This document shows positions 54,331 to 64,000 of a stretch of DNA of 64,000 nucleotides, in pieces (the first letter of the stretch is position 1; every line of letters starts with the position of its first letter). Source of the DNA: Heliocidaris tuberculata (Eukaryota; Echinodermata; Echinoidea; Camarodonta; Echinometridae); assembly GCA_025618425.1 (NCBI GenBank), contig CM046838.1, forward strand, positions 14,098,010 through 14,162,009. Reading direction: 5' to 3'. The position numbers were made by a program, and so were the translations under genes. The notes under the pieces were generated by a model that worked only from the letters and a program-made list of their open reading frames with translations, searched no databases and was not told the origin of the DNA.

Positions 54331-54901
54331 AATTATATATATAAAATTGTTGTTGTTGTTAATATTGACGACGTTCATTCATATGATAAGAATATTTACG
54401 CCTTTTACTTTTATTATAATGTTATTATCAATTTAATGCATCTGTGGTTTATGCTCTTTTTAAATTCTGTACATCAGTTTCTAATGTTTTCCCTCTTGAT
54501 TGCTCGTATGTTTATTTATTTTGGTAATAAGAAGGAGTATGATCTCTGATCCACTGATCCGCTCAGTAGGCCGCAAATACCTTCTTGCCAGACCGGCGCG
54601 TTATGTTGCGCAGTCTTCTCGGCCAGATCCTGATGAGTACTAGGCAGCTCTGGTGTCTGATTATCGGTCTACTGATGGGGTGGATCTTGATTGAGTCTCT
54701 CCGCTATTGCCGTCTTTGATTATGCTTATTTGCACCAATAAACAAACAAACAAACAACAACAAACCCCCCCCCCCAAAAAAAAAAAAAACACACACAATA
54801 TTTTAGGGCATTTATACTGATGTGCGGTTTGTGAGAGAAAGAGGAAGAGACGGAAATAAGTATAAACCAAAGAAGGAAGGGAGAAGGGAGTGAGGGGGAA
54901 A

Positions 54902-55401
54902 AGGGATAGAGAGAAGTAATTTTTAAAAAGTTCCATCGAAATCGGTTAAAAAATGAGAAAGTTATGAAAGTTTGAAAAGTGTCAATTTACTTTCTATGGC
55001 GATCCTCAAATTGGCAATGTTGCTTCAAAGTGACAGGTAGAATAGGACAACTCTCCATTTTGTTTTGTACACAAAATTTCATATTTTCTCCATTATCTCT
55101 AAAAATGATGCTTGTCTTTTTGTGAACTCAATATATGTTGTGTCAAATACATTTCTCCATGATATATCTTGAACTAAGAAGGAGACAGGCTGCACCTTGA
55201 GAGAAAATGGGGAAAATATGAAATTTTGGGTACAAAACATATGGAGAGTTGTCCTACTAAACCTGTCATTTTGAAGCAACATTGCCAATTTGAGGATCGC
55301 CATAGAAAGTAAATTGAGACTTTTCAAACTTTCATAACTTTTTCATTTCTTAACCGATTTTGATGGAACTTTTTAAAAATTGCTTCTCTCTATCCACTCT
55401 T
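54902..55401. mobile_element. Foldback element with about 190-bp arms
   Basis: The left arm from AGGGATAGAGAGAAG through AAAAAGTTCCATCGAAATCG, TACTTTCTATGGCGATCC and AATTGGCAATGTTGCTTC to AAATTTCATATTTT is repeated inverted up to 55401 at high identity. The loop is about 100 bp. No coding capacity and no clear target duplication. Confidence 0.85.
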
Positions 55402-55441
55402 CTCATTAAAAATGGTTTCCCCGAGGGTTTCATTCTCCTTC

Positions 55442-55490
55442 AACTGCATACAAAGTAGGTGAAGCGAGGCACCGCGCTTTGTATGCAGTT
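55442..55490. repeat. Perfect 14-bp hairpin
   Basis: AACTGCATACAAAG (55442-55455) and CTTTGTATGCAGTT (55477-55490) pair exactly over a 21-base loop. Location 40 bases from the foldback element suggests a separate small insertion remnant. Confidence 0.75.
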
Positions 55491-55499
55491 AACACAAAG

Positions 55500-56180
55500 C
55501 AGTTCATTGTAGCTGGGAGGATCTAGGACGACGTTCACGTTGACACATTCAAAAACTCTTTATTATCCCGCGGCGGCCGTGCGTGAAAACAAGTTAAACC
55601 GGACTTAAACTACCCCTTTTTGTAGTCGAACTTTCTGTACAAAGTTTAACCACACTTAGACTGGAGTTTAAGTTAAACCGGAGTTCAGAAGGTGATTTTC
55701 TGAAACTCCTGTTTAAAGGGCAGATTTAAACCACACTTAGACTGGAGTTAAAGTTAGACCGGAGTTCAGAATGCGGGCCAATAGGTTTAAGGCATTTGAG
55801 CCAATGTTAGGCCAGCCAGGAGCCTGTACCAGTGTACCGATAAACATTCTATATACACTGTGCCAGTCAGAAGTTGTACACCCTGGGTTTTGTGACATGT
55901 TTTTACTTAAATGTGAGTTTCCCACGTAATTACCCTGTCTAGGATTTCAAAAGCATTGGTACAGGTCTGGTCTGGGGTGGGAGATAACATCCTCCACCCG
56001 GTCCACTCTGTATTTACTAATGTCATCAAATAGACGTTTGCAGCCCGTTACTTCTCTACAAGATGAACTCTTCAAATATACCTTAAAATGGCCCCCTCTT
56101 CAGGGCCACCTTTTCAGACGCATTGGGAAAGGTGTCCGCTTTTACCAATTCAGTGTGAAGGTAATGTCGCGAGCCAAGTG
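55500..56180. other. Direct-repeat patch and unassigned DNA
   Basis: CCACACTTAGACTGGAGTT is present at about 55652 and 55732 with similar surroundings (80-bp period; TTAAACCGGAGTTCAGAA), typical of foldback-element interiors. The rest is unassigned. Confidence 0.5.
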
Positions 56181-56184
56181 AGAC

Positions 56185-56349
56185 TACATATCAAGAAACG
56201 CAATGGACTTTGACGTTGCCGTCCTCCTTTTACAAGAGACACATATCAGCGATGCCGATAGTGCCTCCCAACTTCGCATATACGGCTTTACGCTTGTTTC
56301 TGCAGTGCATCATGTAAAGTACGGCAATGGAAACTACTTAGTATGTTAA
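56185..56349 (+). pseudogene. LINE endonuclease N-terminal fragment
   Basis: The plus frame reads MDFDVAVLLLQETHISDADS, then QLRIYGFTLVSAVHHVKYGN and a TAA stop. D-hydrophobic-LQETH-I-S and Y-G-F..HH-KYG match the start of LINE or Penelope-like APE domains (the QETH glutamate is catalytic). The following frame (DLPTKHNLTDFSIL) may be its shifted continuation. It is an isolated scrap. Confidence 0.6.
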
Positions 56350-56559
56350 ACCATGGACCTACCAACGAAACACAACCTGACTGACTTCTCCATCCTCCAT
56401 CAATCGAGCTCAAATGATATTTTTTGTAACAACTGTGAAGGTGGGTGGATCGCTGAGAGAAAACATGAACAACCAGTATACCCCGCTTGGAATCGTATAG
56501 AGACCGTAGTCTTTTATTTTATTCAATCTGTGAAGAACAAATTGAAGCATTCATAAATA

Positions 56560-57837
56560 CATAAATCAACTTGACCCATTTATATCAGTTTCAAGTACAT
56601 GTAAATGGTTTGTTACCTCAAAACTAAAATCATTAAATGTTGCATACCTCTTGAGACTATGATATTTTCCTTTACTGATAAAACATGCTCATCTGAATTT
56701 CAAGTCTTAAATTTCCTAGAGTAGAACAATATCAAACTAAATAATGTATAACTTTGTCCTCAAATCATTTCTTTGCATAATATAGCCTCTAAAACAGAGA
56801 ATGCACATCGCCTGAATATTCATGTTCTCGTGCATAATTGAACACTAATTTAGATACATATATGAATACTTAACCACCCAAATGGCATCTTGTATCTTTC
56901 ATAATAGTTATACAAAAATCTTTCTTCGAGACATTCTGGTTTTATAAATGACAACACAAGGTCAAATAATTCCTCTTGACCTTCAAAGAAGTGATGTGAC
57001 CATATTGACACACCTTTTCAGTCACCAATATTCGTATTAATATACAACCCATACAGAAAACTCTTTAAATGCATGACTTCATCGAAAGTCATAAAATGCT
57101 AAGACAAGAATTAACTTCATGATAACTGCTTTACCAGAATATAATAGATAACATAAATTCACACTCCCTTTCTTATACCATGTGTAGTTTAAAAAAAACT
57201 AACAGTACGCCCACAATCTCCGTGTGCAATAGCTAGTCTTAATTCAGACCATTAATTAAAAGTCTATCAATACGGGTATAAATAAACCATTCCTTGTAAA
57301 TTGTAAATATCCAAGTGCTACAATTAACAGTAAAAATAATACCCTTGAATATCGATATACTGCTTATTCTAAGCGATATGTAAAAAAACATGTCAAATAG
57401 TTATATACTTTTATCAAATGTCCTGCAGACAAGACTATCTACATTACACGTGTACTTTCTTATCAGGCGAGAGTCAGTTTCATTCAGAACAAAAAATAAA
57501 ACATCCATTATTTCCACAACTGCATAACTCATTCTAATACTACATTCACACCAAGCTGTACTCACTTCTTGGCAGGATATAGTGGAGAAATGATAAATGA
57601 ATGTCCCCAAAATGAGGCATTCTGGCACAGAAAAATCAAAGACAAACATCGCAAGATGTCGCCTCTTGAAAACCCATAGTGCTCTGCAGGTTTTTACATT
57701 AATTAGTCTGGTTCACATATCGACAAGTGAATTACGTAACGGTATCTGCAAAGTAAAAAACATAATGAAAATCAGTTTCTTCAACGAAACATCGGGGATA
57801 CTACCATTACAAATGTTTACTAATGCTACGATAACAT
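56560..57837. other. AT-rich unassigned DNA
   Basis: No believable frame. On the minus strand AATAAAATAAAAG near 56520-56510 could be a polyadenylation signal, so the stretch could be an untranslated tail of a minus-strand transcript, but no coding exon is visible upstream of it. Confidence 0.35.
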
Positions 57838-57961
57838 TATGTTCCCCGCAGCTACAGCAGTCATGTTTCAGGCTACCATGGACAAAACGGGATGGACGGG
57901 AGACAACGCGGGCCGGGGGGGGGGGGGGGGACGGGATTGGCAAACATGAAAAGCTGCGCAT
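57838..57961 (+). repeat. Dispersed repeat R3, copy 1
   Basis: TTATGTTCCCCGCAGC, CAGTCATGTTTCAGGC, GGACAAAACGGGATGGACG and GAGACAACGCGG match 59079-59180 in the same orientation. A G-run expands it near 57915. Confidence 0.7.
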
Positions 57962-59040
57962 ATGAATACGTCTCTACACGATTTGCCAACACATAATTCA
58001 GGCCCCCAATGCCTCATACAATGCGACCGATGCAACTCTTTCCATACGCGCGGTCTGATACGTCACATGATCAACATGATCAAGAAAAGCTCAGATTGAT
58101 CGATAAACTTATAGGGGGATCTGCTCTTGGGAGGGGAAAACGCAGCACGTCAATATCAACCTACGTCTTATTATAGCGCACACTAATAACTCCAATCCAC
58201 CCGCAATATGAATCTAACGTTCCTTGCTCCAAAGATAAACACATGTACATCTAACTCACGGTCTTTCTCGCAGTCATCCTATAAGCTTTTCAATTTTGAT
58301 CAATAAAATTGACTTTCTGTTTGGAAATCGTCAAAATATGTACATGTGTCATGCGAAAGGTATTTTAATTTTAAGTTGCCAAAATATCAGTTTGGTTCTT
58401 TGAGGAAAAATCTTGCAACTCAACGATGAAAGTCTGAGTGGCGAGAACCTAAAGGCCCGCGCCTTCAGGCCTCCAGCGAATGTTCAGCACGTCAAACGTG
58501 CGTAGTCTGGCCTAGCCGGCTAGGGGGTAGGCGTACGACCTTAGCCTTGCATTGCTAAATCTCAACGTGAGGTGGGAAAAGTAACACATTAAAACGAAAG
58601 CAGTGATTGAACCAAAAAATGATAGTGTTTTTTTTTTTTTTTCAAGCAATCAAAACAGCTATCACATCATCAGAATCAGAATGATCTGAGCTTTCAGCTG
58701 CTTCCCTTTTTGACTTTTTTTTTAAATTTGTCGCAAAGCTATCAAGAGCAGAAGGCCGAAAAGACCTGGACCAGCAATCTATGCTCGTACAGAAATGGGG
58801 AAACACAAAAAAAATAAAAATAAAAAAAATAAAAAATAACGGTACTTATTTTTTTTAGAAATGAAGATAAAGCTGAAGAGTCAGATTTTTAAAATCTGCT
58901 TCACTTTTTTATATTGAGCTAGTATTAAGAAAACTACGACGAGTTGAACCAAAAAAGTAGTTTCTGGACGCGTATTTGAGCTAAAACTGAGCGTATTTTA
59001 TCAAGTGCAAAAAAGTGGACATCAGATTTCCATATGATTG
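57962..59040. other. Unassigned DNA
   Basis: No gene recognised. A T-run lies at 58629-58643, A-rich sequence at 58808-58840, and a GC-richer patch at 58450-58530 without tRNA or snRNA structure that I can support. Confidence 0.4.
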
Positions 59041-59215
59041 CCGTGGATGCCGGGCCAGATTTTTATGCTAGGTTTACATTATGTTCCTGGCGGCCAGCTC
59101 GGCAGTCACGTTTCAGGCCACGTGGACAAAACGGGATGTACGTGAGACAACGCGGGGGACGGGATGGGAAAACGTGAAAGGTCGTGATTGCCGTGAATGC
59201 CGGGCCAGATTTTTA
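59041..59215 (+). repeat. Dispersed repeat R3, copy 2, with internal duplication
   Basis: TTATGTTCCTGGCGGC, CAGTCACGTTTCAGGCC, GGACAAAACGGGATGTACG and GAGACAACGCGG match copy 1. The word TGCCGTGRATGCCGGGCCAG and ATTTTTA occurs both before (59039) and inside (59189), a local duplication. Confidence 0.7.
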
Positions 59216-61269
59216 CACTGTCAAAAAATTTGCCACGGCAGTCCGAAGGTGCGAATGAGAATCTAGTAGGACGTAGTAAACGCAACAAAACGTGACAGTA
59301 CGTGATAGGCCGTAATAAAACTTGGAGGTGGTCCGTAGTTGGACGGGAAGCATGTGTATTCCCCGGCATCTCTCAGACCTTGATCAGAACGTTAGAAACT
59401 TGAGGGACCCCATCAGAACGTGACGGGTGGGGAGGGAATGTATTGGCATTACGAGCATTGAATTTAAACGATTTTCGCCAAGCCGTGTGATTCTGCGGGT
59501 CAAATTCATGATGTGTGCATTCAAATTCATCTAGGAAGTATTAAAATTCGCATTTCAAGCAGTCAAATTAACACTCTTTTCATTCCAATTCATAGGTCAC
59601 ACACCTAATTCATAAAGCCTTCATTCAACATTGCGTAGTCACGTGATCGCGCCATTAACCCGTTCCTGCATTCGAATTCATTTTGGAGCAACCAATTTAG
59701 CGTATGGTGCATTCAATTTAACAATTTTGACTTGTTTTTAGTTATGGGGCCATTCTTACTCACGTGTGTGACCAAAAAAACAAGTAAATGGTCTAATGTG
59801 AGCCTTATAATTTTAATAACCTTCTAGGTATGTTGGTTTTCCTGTACAAGCAGCAAATACAGACATAGCGGTATGGATTAAAGAACAAAAAAATGGTCAA
59901 TAATGATAATACTTGTTCTAGGTCAGAGGTCAAAAAGTACGGGTCACGTGTGTGACCTCGTACAGAAGCAGGTTTTTGAAACTCGAATTTCACCTTTAAA
60001 TCTCTCTGAATTTTCAAAAGCTTCAGTGTTCATATTATGGTACTAGGTATATTTCATAGCAATATCTGTTAGAAAATAGCATCAGTTCTGTTAAAACTTG
60101 CATTAAAAAAAATTAGAGAGCAAAAATTATAATATTCAGCCTTTTCAATCATTTTTGCAATAGCTCTAAATGAATTATCATTGATATTGTAAATACATAG
60201 TACTTCTCTTAATCAGTCAGGGAGAGTACCGAGGGAATAATCAAAGCCCCTACAAAAGGGACGATTGACCTCAATGAATCATTCATGACCTTTCACCGCA
60301 TTCTGACCGCTGATCGACGTGTACAAAGCGAATGACAATCCTACACCACTTTGGCAGACATATCTTTAAACATTCACCACAAAAAACGCTCATGGAAAGT
60401 TGATGTTGAAATTTCAGTTAATGAAAGATGGATAAATGAAGTTTATCCCCTCCAAAAAGCAGGATTCACAAGCGATGTGGAAAATTCATAACTGAAGGAT
60501 GAAAACGCGATTCGAAAATGTATTTTTGAATCTGCGTGTCACAGATTAGTTCAAGGCGTTCTTAGTTTGCTGCAGCAATGCAACGAAACACACTGTGCCT
60601 GTAATGCCCTATGCATAGACTGTGTATATACACACATATGCGTGTGTGCGCATGTGTGTGTGTGTGTGTGTATCTGCGTGTATGTTATTGGGTGCGGGCC
60701 TCCGCCATCCCGCTCGATGCGGAGCTCTGTGTGTACGTGTGTGTGTATTTCTTTCTTTCTCTCTCTCTCTCTCGCTCGCTTCGGTGAATTATTCTCGCAG
60801 CGACTGGAATAAGAACACTTATAACGGTTCCCTGTGACCAGTTCGCTTCGCTCCAGTACATAACAACCTCTTGCGCTTCAGTGTACCCTAAATCTAGGGA
60901 CTACAATCGTCTGTAAGATTCGGCTATCTCCCTGACTGTTAATGGAAAATACATAGGGAACACATAATTCACTTTTTTTCACGTTCATACATTTATTTAT
61001 ATCATACAATAAAATGTTCAGACCTAAGAATCTATAGGTACCTGTAAACAAAGATTTTCAAAGATTGTTTATGCTGATAAACCATACAAATATGTTCATC
61101 TTCAGCTTTTTATGAACTGTGTTCTTTTGAAACACAATTCCATTATAAGTATGTCAGCAATACATCTTTCTTGATATGACTTAGGAATGAGTAAATAAAC
61201 ACGAACAGGTACATTGTAGTGTAAACACCGAAATTATAATCATAATATAAATTATATTGTATTATAATT
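59216..61269. other. Unassigned DNA with TG repeat
   Basis: AAATTCAT-type words recur at 59490-59640. A TG/CG-rich simple repeat lies at 60640-60690 and CT-rich sequence at 60750-60780. No frame or exon is credible. Confidence 0.4.
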
Positions 61270-62150
61270 GAAAAGCAGTCCGGACGTCGAACTATAGCTT
61301 TGCGCCTAAAAGAAATTGTTTGCTATGAGCCGTTATCTTTCTCTCAAATTTGCTAAGACGTCAGAGCTTTCGCGCTTCGCGCGGGAAGGGGGAGACTCCC
61401 CGGTCAATGCACCTACCCCCTGTTACATCCGCCTAAAAAAGGGTGCCACGAGCCGTTAACGTTCTCTCAAATTTGCTATAAAACGTAATGAGCTTTCGCG
61501 CGGGCTGCACCCACCCCTGGATACAGTGCAGTATTGCGTCCAAATAATTGAAAAGCGTCAAACTAACTTTCCGCCTAAAAATCAAATTTGCTATAAAACG
61601 TAATCAGCTTTCGCGCGGGAAGCGGGAAACTCCCCCCCCCCCCCCCCCCCCCCCAGCCACCCCTGGATACAGTGCAGTATTGCGTCCAAATAACTGAAAA
61701 GCGTCAAACTAAATTTCGGCCTAAAAAAGGTGCTACGAGTACCTTTCAAATTTGTTATAAAATGTAAGAGCTTTCGTGCAGAAAGAGAGACCCCCCCCCC
61801 CCCCCTGCACCTGGCACCCCTGTATACAATGCAGTATTGCGTCCAAATAATTAAAATCAGTCCGGGCGTCGAACCAATTTTCCGCTGCGAGCCGTTATCT
61901 CTCTCTCAAATTTGCTATAAAACGTCAGAGCTTTCGCGCTTCGCGTGGGAAGGGGGAACTCCCCGCTCCCTGTATAAAGTGCAGTATTGCGTCCAAATAA
62001 TTGAAAAGCAGTCAGGGCGTCGAACTATAACTTTCCGCCTAAAAAAATATGTTTGCTAGTACGAGCCGTTATCATTCTCTCGAATTTGCTAAAACGTCAG
62101 AGCTTTCGCGCTTCGCGCGGGAAGGGGAAAACTTCCCACTCCCCGCACAC
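61270..62150. repeat. Tandem satellite, about six units of 120-160 bp
   Basis: Recurring blocks are GAGCTTTCGCGCTTCGCGCGG (starts near 61366, 61490, 61606, 61768, 61928, 62100), ACAGTGCAGTATTGCGTCC with AAATAATTGAAAAGC, and CGAGCCGTTATC with CTCAAATTTGCTA. Unit length varies because of C-runs and deletions. Plus frames across it are artefacts. Confidence 0.85.
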
Positions 62151-62320
62151 ACCCCCTGGGGAACACGCTCTGTCTGCATATCACCAATTTCGCATGCTTA
62201 TCGTGCTCACAACCGCCACCCCTATTAAATCCTTGCTACGTATACGCGGTTGGATCCTTCACGTCTGCCCCCCCCCCCCCCTATTGAAAAATCCTAGCTA
62301 CGCCTGTAGTTAGATCGGGC
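62151..62320. other. Short unassigned stretch with transposon-like end
   Basis: ATCCTAGCTACGCCTG near 62291 and CACGCCACTGG near 62327 look like ends of hAT-type elements, but no partner end was found. Confidence 0.3.
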
Positions 62321-63940
62321 TCAACCACGCCACTGGTATGCCACAGCTTCAATATGCCGGACGGGGATGCGTGCATGTATAACATGTATTTTACTAATAC
62401 CAAGCAGTGGAATTACATTTAGCCATAGCTTTGCTTCTTCAACCGTGCTTGTAATCTCACTTTGTGAAATATGCATAACTTGTACATTAGGCATAAGTAT
62501 GGTAGCCTGATTGGCGAAGTCAGCTAAGTTCTGGACAACTGGGACATCGGTTCTCATACTCATGGCGTTTCGTCTAACGGAGGACTTGGCAGCCCCACCG
62601 ATACCATCAACTACGCCTTTCCCGTGGGACGCGGCAAAGTACTGCCATTCAAATGGCATCTTGTTCGTTAACGCCAGAATCAGTAGAAGTTTTACCTGTT
62701 TTTGCATTCTGAAGATGGTCCATCAGTGAAAAATGTGATGGGACCAGTATGTGAGCTAAGAGTTTTTTTGTTTTGTTTTTTTTGTCAGATACTGTATGAA
62801 AGTGAAACTGAATTATTTCCCTTGTCATTCGAATTTGAGACTCTCAAATGGGATTCAGAGCAAAGTCCATTTGGATCACTGTGTTTCCTTTTTTTTTTAA
62901 CCAAATGACAACGCTTGTATTCGTTTCACTCGCACATGCTCTTAAAATTTGGTAAGCTTAACCCAAGCAACTCCTCTAGTTCGCCACGACATCCAACTTT
63001 CATAATCTTTTTCAGCCTACCACTTTTGTTCTTGTTTCTCCTATTTCATCCATCTTACATCTTTAGACTTATCTGAATCACTGAAAGCCCTTTTCATTCG
63101 CCTCAAACCACAATCTGAGCACTTCCCTTTCCAACATTTCATGTAAATCACCAGACTGACGACTTACATGAAGGTCACAAAGTATTTTTTGCCACCACAC
63201 ATTACCTTATTATGTAAAATACAACCCAGCCATGAAGTTCTCATGCTGCAAGCATTTACATTGGTCAGCAGGTGAATCTTTCAGCGGTAATACGTTCAGT
63301 GGACGAAGCTTTGCAAAAGCAGAAAAGCTTATTGGAAACAGGGGATAACGTTCTTGAAAGAGTGCATGAGCTTCCTTTATATGCCTGGTAAGGTAGAACT
63401 TTCTCATCTTCTTCTTTATCCCTTGCTACCAGACAGTAATTTCATCCGTCACTCCTTGTGCTGCGTATGAAATGTCCAAGTGAACAAAGAAATCTTTGAC
63501 GACATTTTCAGTTTCTTCGGAAATGCGACGAGAAGAAGCTGATGAAGTGGAATCCACTGAGACAGGAAGGCCAACTTTCTTTGCAAGGTTGCTCACTACT
63601 TCCTTTTTCTTTATCGGTGACTTGGTAAGGTGCTGCTCTGTTTTCTTCATTGCTTTTCCTAACGCCTGAGAAGTCTTGAAGACTCTTTTTTGCAGACTCT
63701 GACACCTGTGCTTCCAGTTTCTTTTGACGTGACTTCTGCTTCATTGCAGCAACTTTCCTACGATAAGCCGTCTTTTCTCCCTCTGTCCTACATTTCACGC
63801 GCTTCTTACGAAGCCTTTCTACTCATTTACTTTCTTTTTCAGAAAATTCAGGATCTTGTTTTGATTTCTTCGCTCGGAACCTTCTCATTTTCCGGGAAGA
63901 AGTCTTCTCCTCTCTGATAGTTCTTGTCTGTTTTTCCATG
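62321..63940 (-). pseudogene. Decayed transposon-type gene, minus strand
   Basis: From ATG 63938 the minus strand reads MEKQTRTIREEKTSS, KMRRFRAKKSKQDPEFS, a TGA, then KKRVKCRTEGEKTAYRRKVA, QKSRQKKLEAQVSES, a frame change, KKKEVVSNLAKKVGLPVS, a TAG after GVTDEITVW, MRKFYLTRHIKEAHALFQER, FSAFAKLRPLNVLPL, CKCLQHENFMAGLYF (to 63210). It resumes at 62707 as LTNKMPFEWQYFAASHGKGV, VDGIGGAAKSSVRRN and WLNVIPLLGISKIHVIHARI. R-HI-KEA..LF.E..P...FS.F..LRP, C.CL.H.N and HGKG..DGIGG are blocks of multi-copy uncharacterised invertebrate proteins. The 500 bases between 63209 and 62708 read as nothing (deletion, intron or decay). Confidence 0.6.
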
Positions 63941-64000
63941 TTTTCACAGCGTGAGAGCAATTAAATCCCAATCGTATATTGAATTGCAGCTAGTTAACTT

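Noticed and set aside
60567..60837. Cysteine-rich frames (VCVCVC)
   Set aside because: TG repeat translation.

Overview
This window looks like intron-rich DNA from a marine invertebrate. It is AT-rich, has consensus GT-AG splice sites, and is packed with LINE, DIRS-like, tRNA-SINE and inverted-repeat DNA elements. An echinoderm, probably a sea urchin, fits best. That assignment is an inference from element style and was not checked against any database. A 500-base assembly gap lies at 17620-18119.

The one host gene I can support is on the + strand and is open at both ends. Twelve exons are visible: six of 342-345 bp encode a CUB-like beta-sandwich domain and six of exactly 99 bp encode an LDL-receptor class A-like module. 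All are phase 1-1, so any order splices in frame. The order is L1 (609), C1 (4819), C2 (19878), L2 (24599), C3 (40248), L3 (40859), C4 (42615), L4 (43223), C5 (45318), L5 (46368), C6 (46992), L6 (53555). The C-then-L pair is the duplicating unit, and intron sequence on both sides of the exons is still alignable between units. The CUB-like domains have no cysteines and the LDLa modules have four instead of six. The product would be a secreted or membrane-anchored repeat protein with many N-glycosylation sequons. No start codon, signal peptide or stop is in view.

The introns hold mobile DNA. Minus-strand LINE remnants lie at 9.5-12.2 kb (reverse transcriptase deleted), 29.4-33.5 kb (nearly complete but dead) and 36.9-38.4 kb. 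The last is nested inside a DIRS-like element with inverted terminal repeats at 35.34-39.01 kb. A 5.3-kb element with long terminal inverted repeats (48.04-53.36 kb) carries a decayed gene of a family I know only as uncharacterised transposon-borne proteins, and it interrupts an older repeat. A second decayed transposon-type gene lies on the minus strand at 62.3-63.95 kb. Inverted-repeat elements are abundant, including three GGGCCC-ended foldback elements, a hAT-like element with an 8-bp target duplication, TTAA-flanked and TA-flanked elements, a 107-bp near-perfect hairpin and a 1.9-kb nest of inverted repeats enclosing an exon-like ORF. A tRNA-Arg(TCT)-like gene with a perfect cloverleaf lies at 2921-2992.

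From 53.7 kb to the end no further exon of the main gene is visible. That stretch holds foldback repeats, a LINE endonuclease scrap, a tandem satellite (61.27-62.15 kb) and the 62-64 kb pseudogene.
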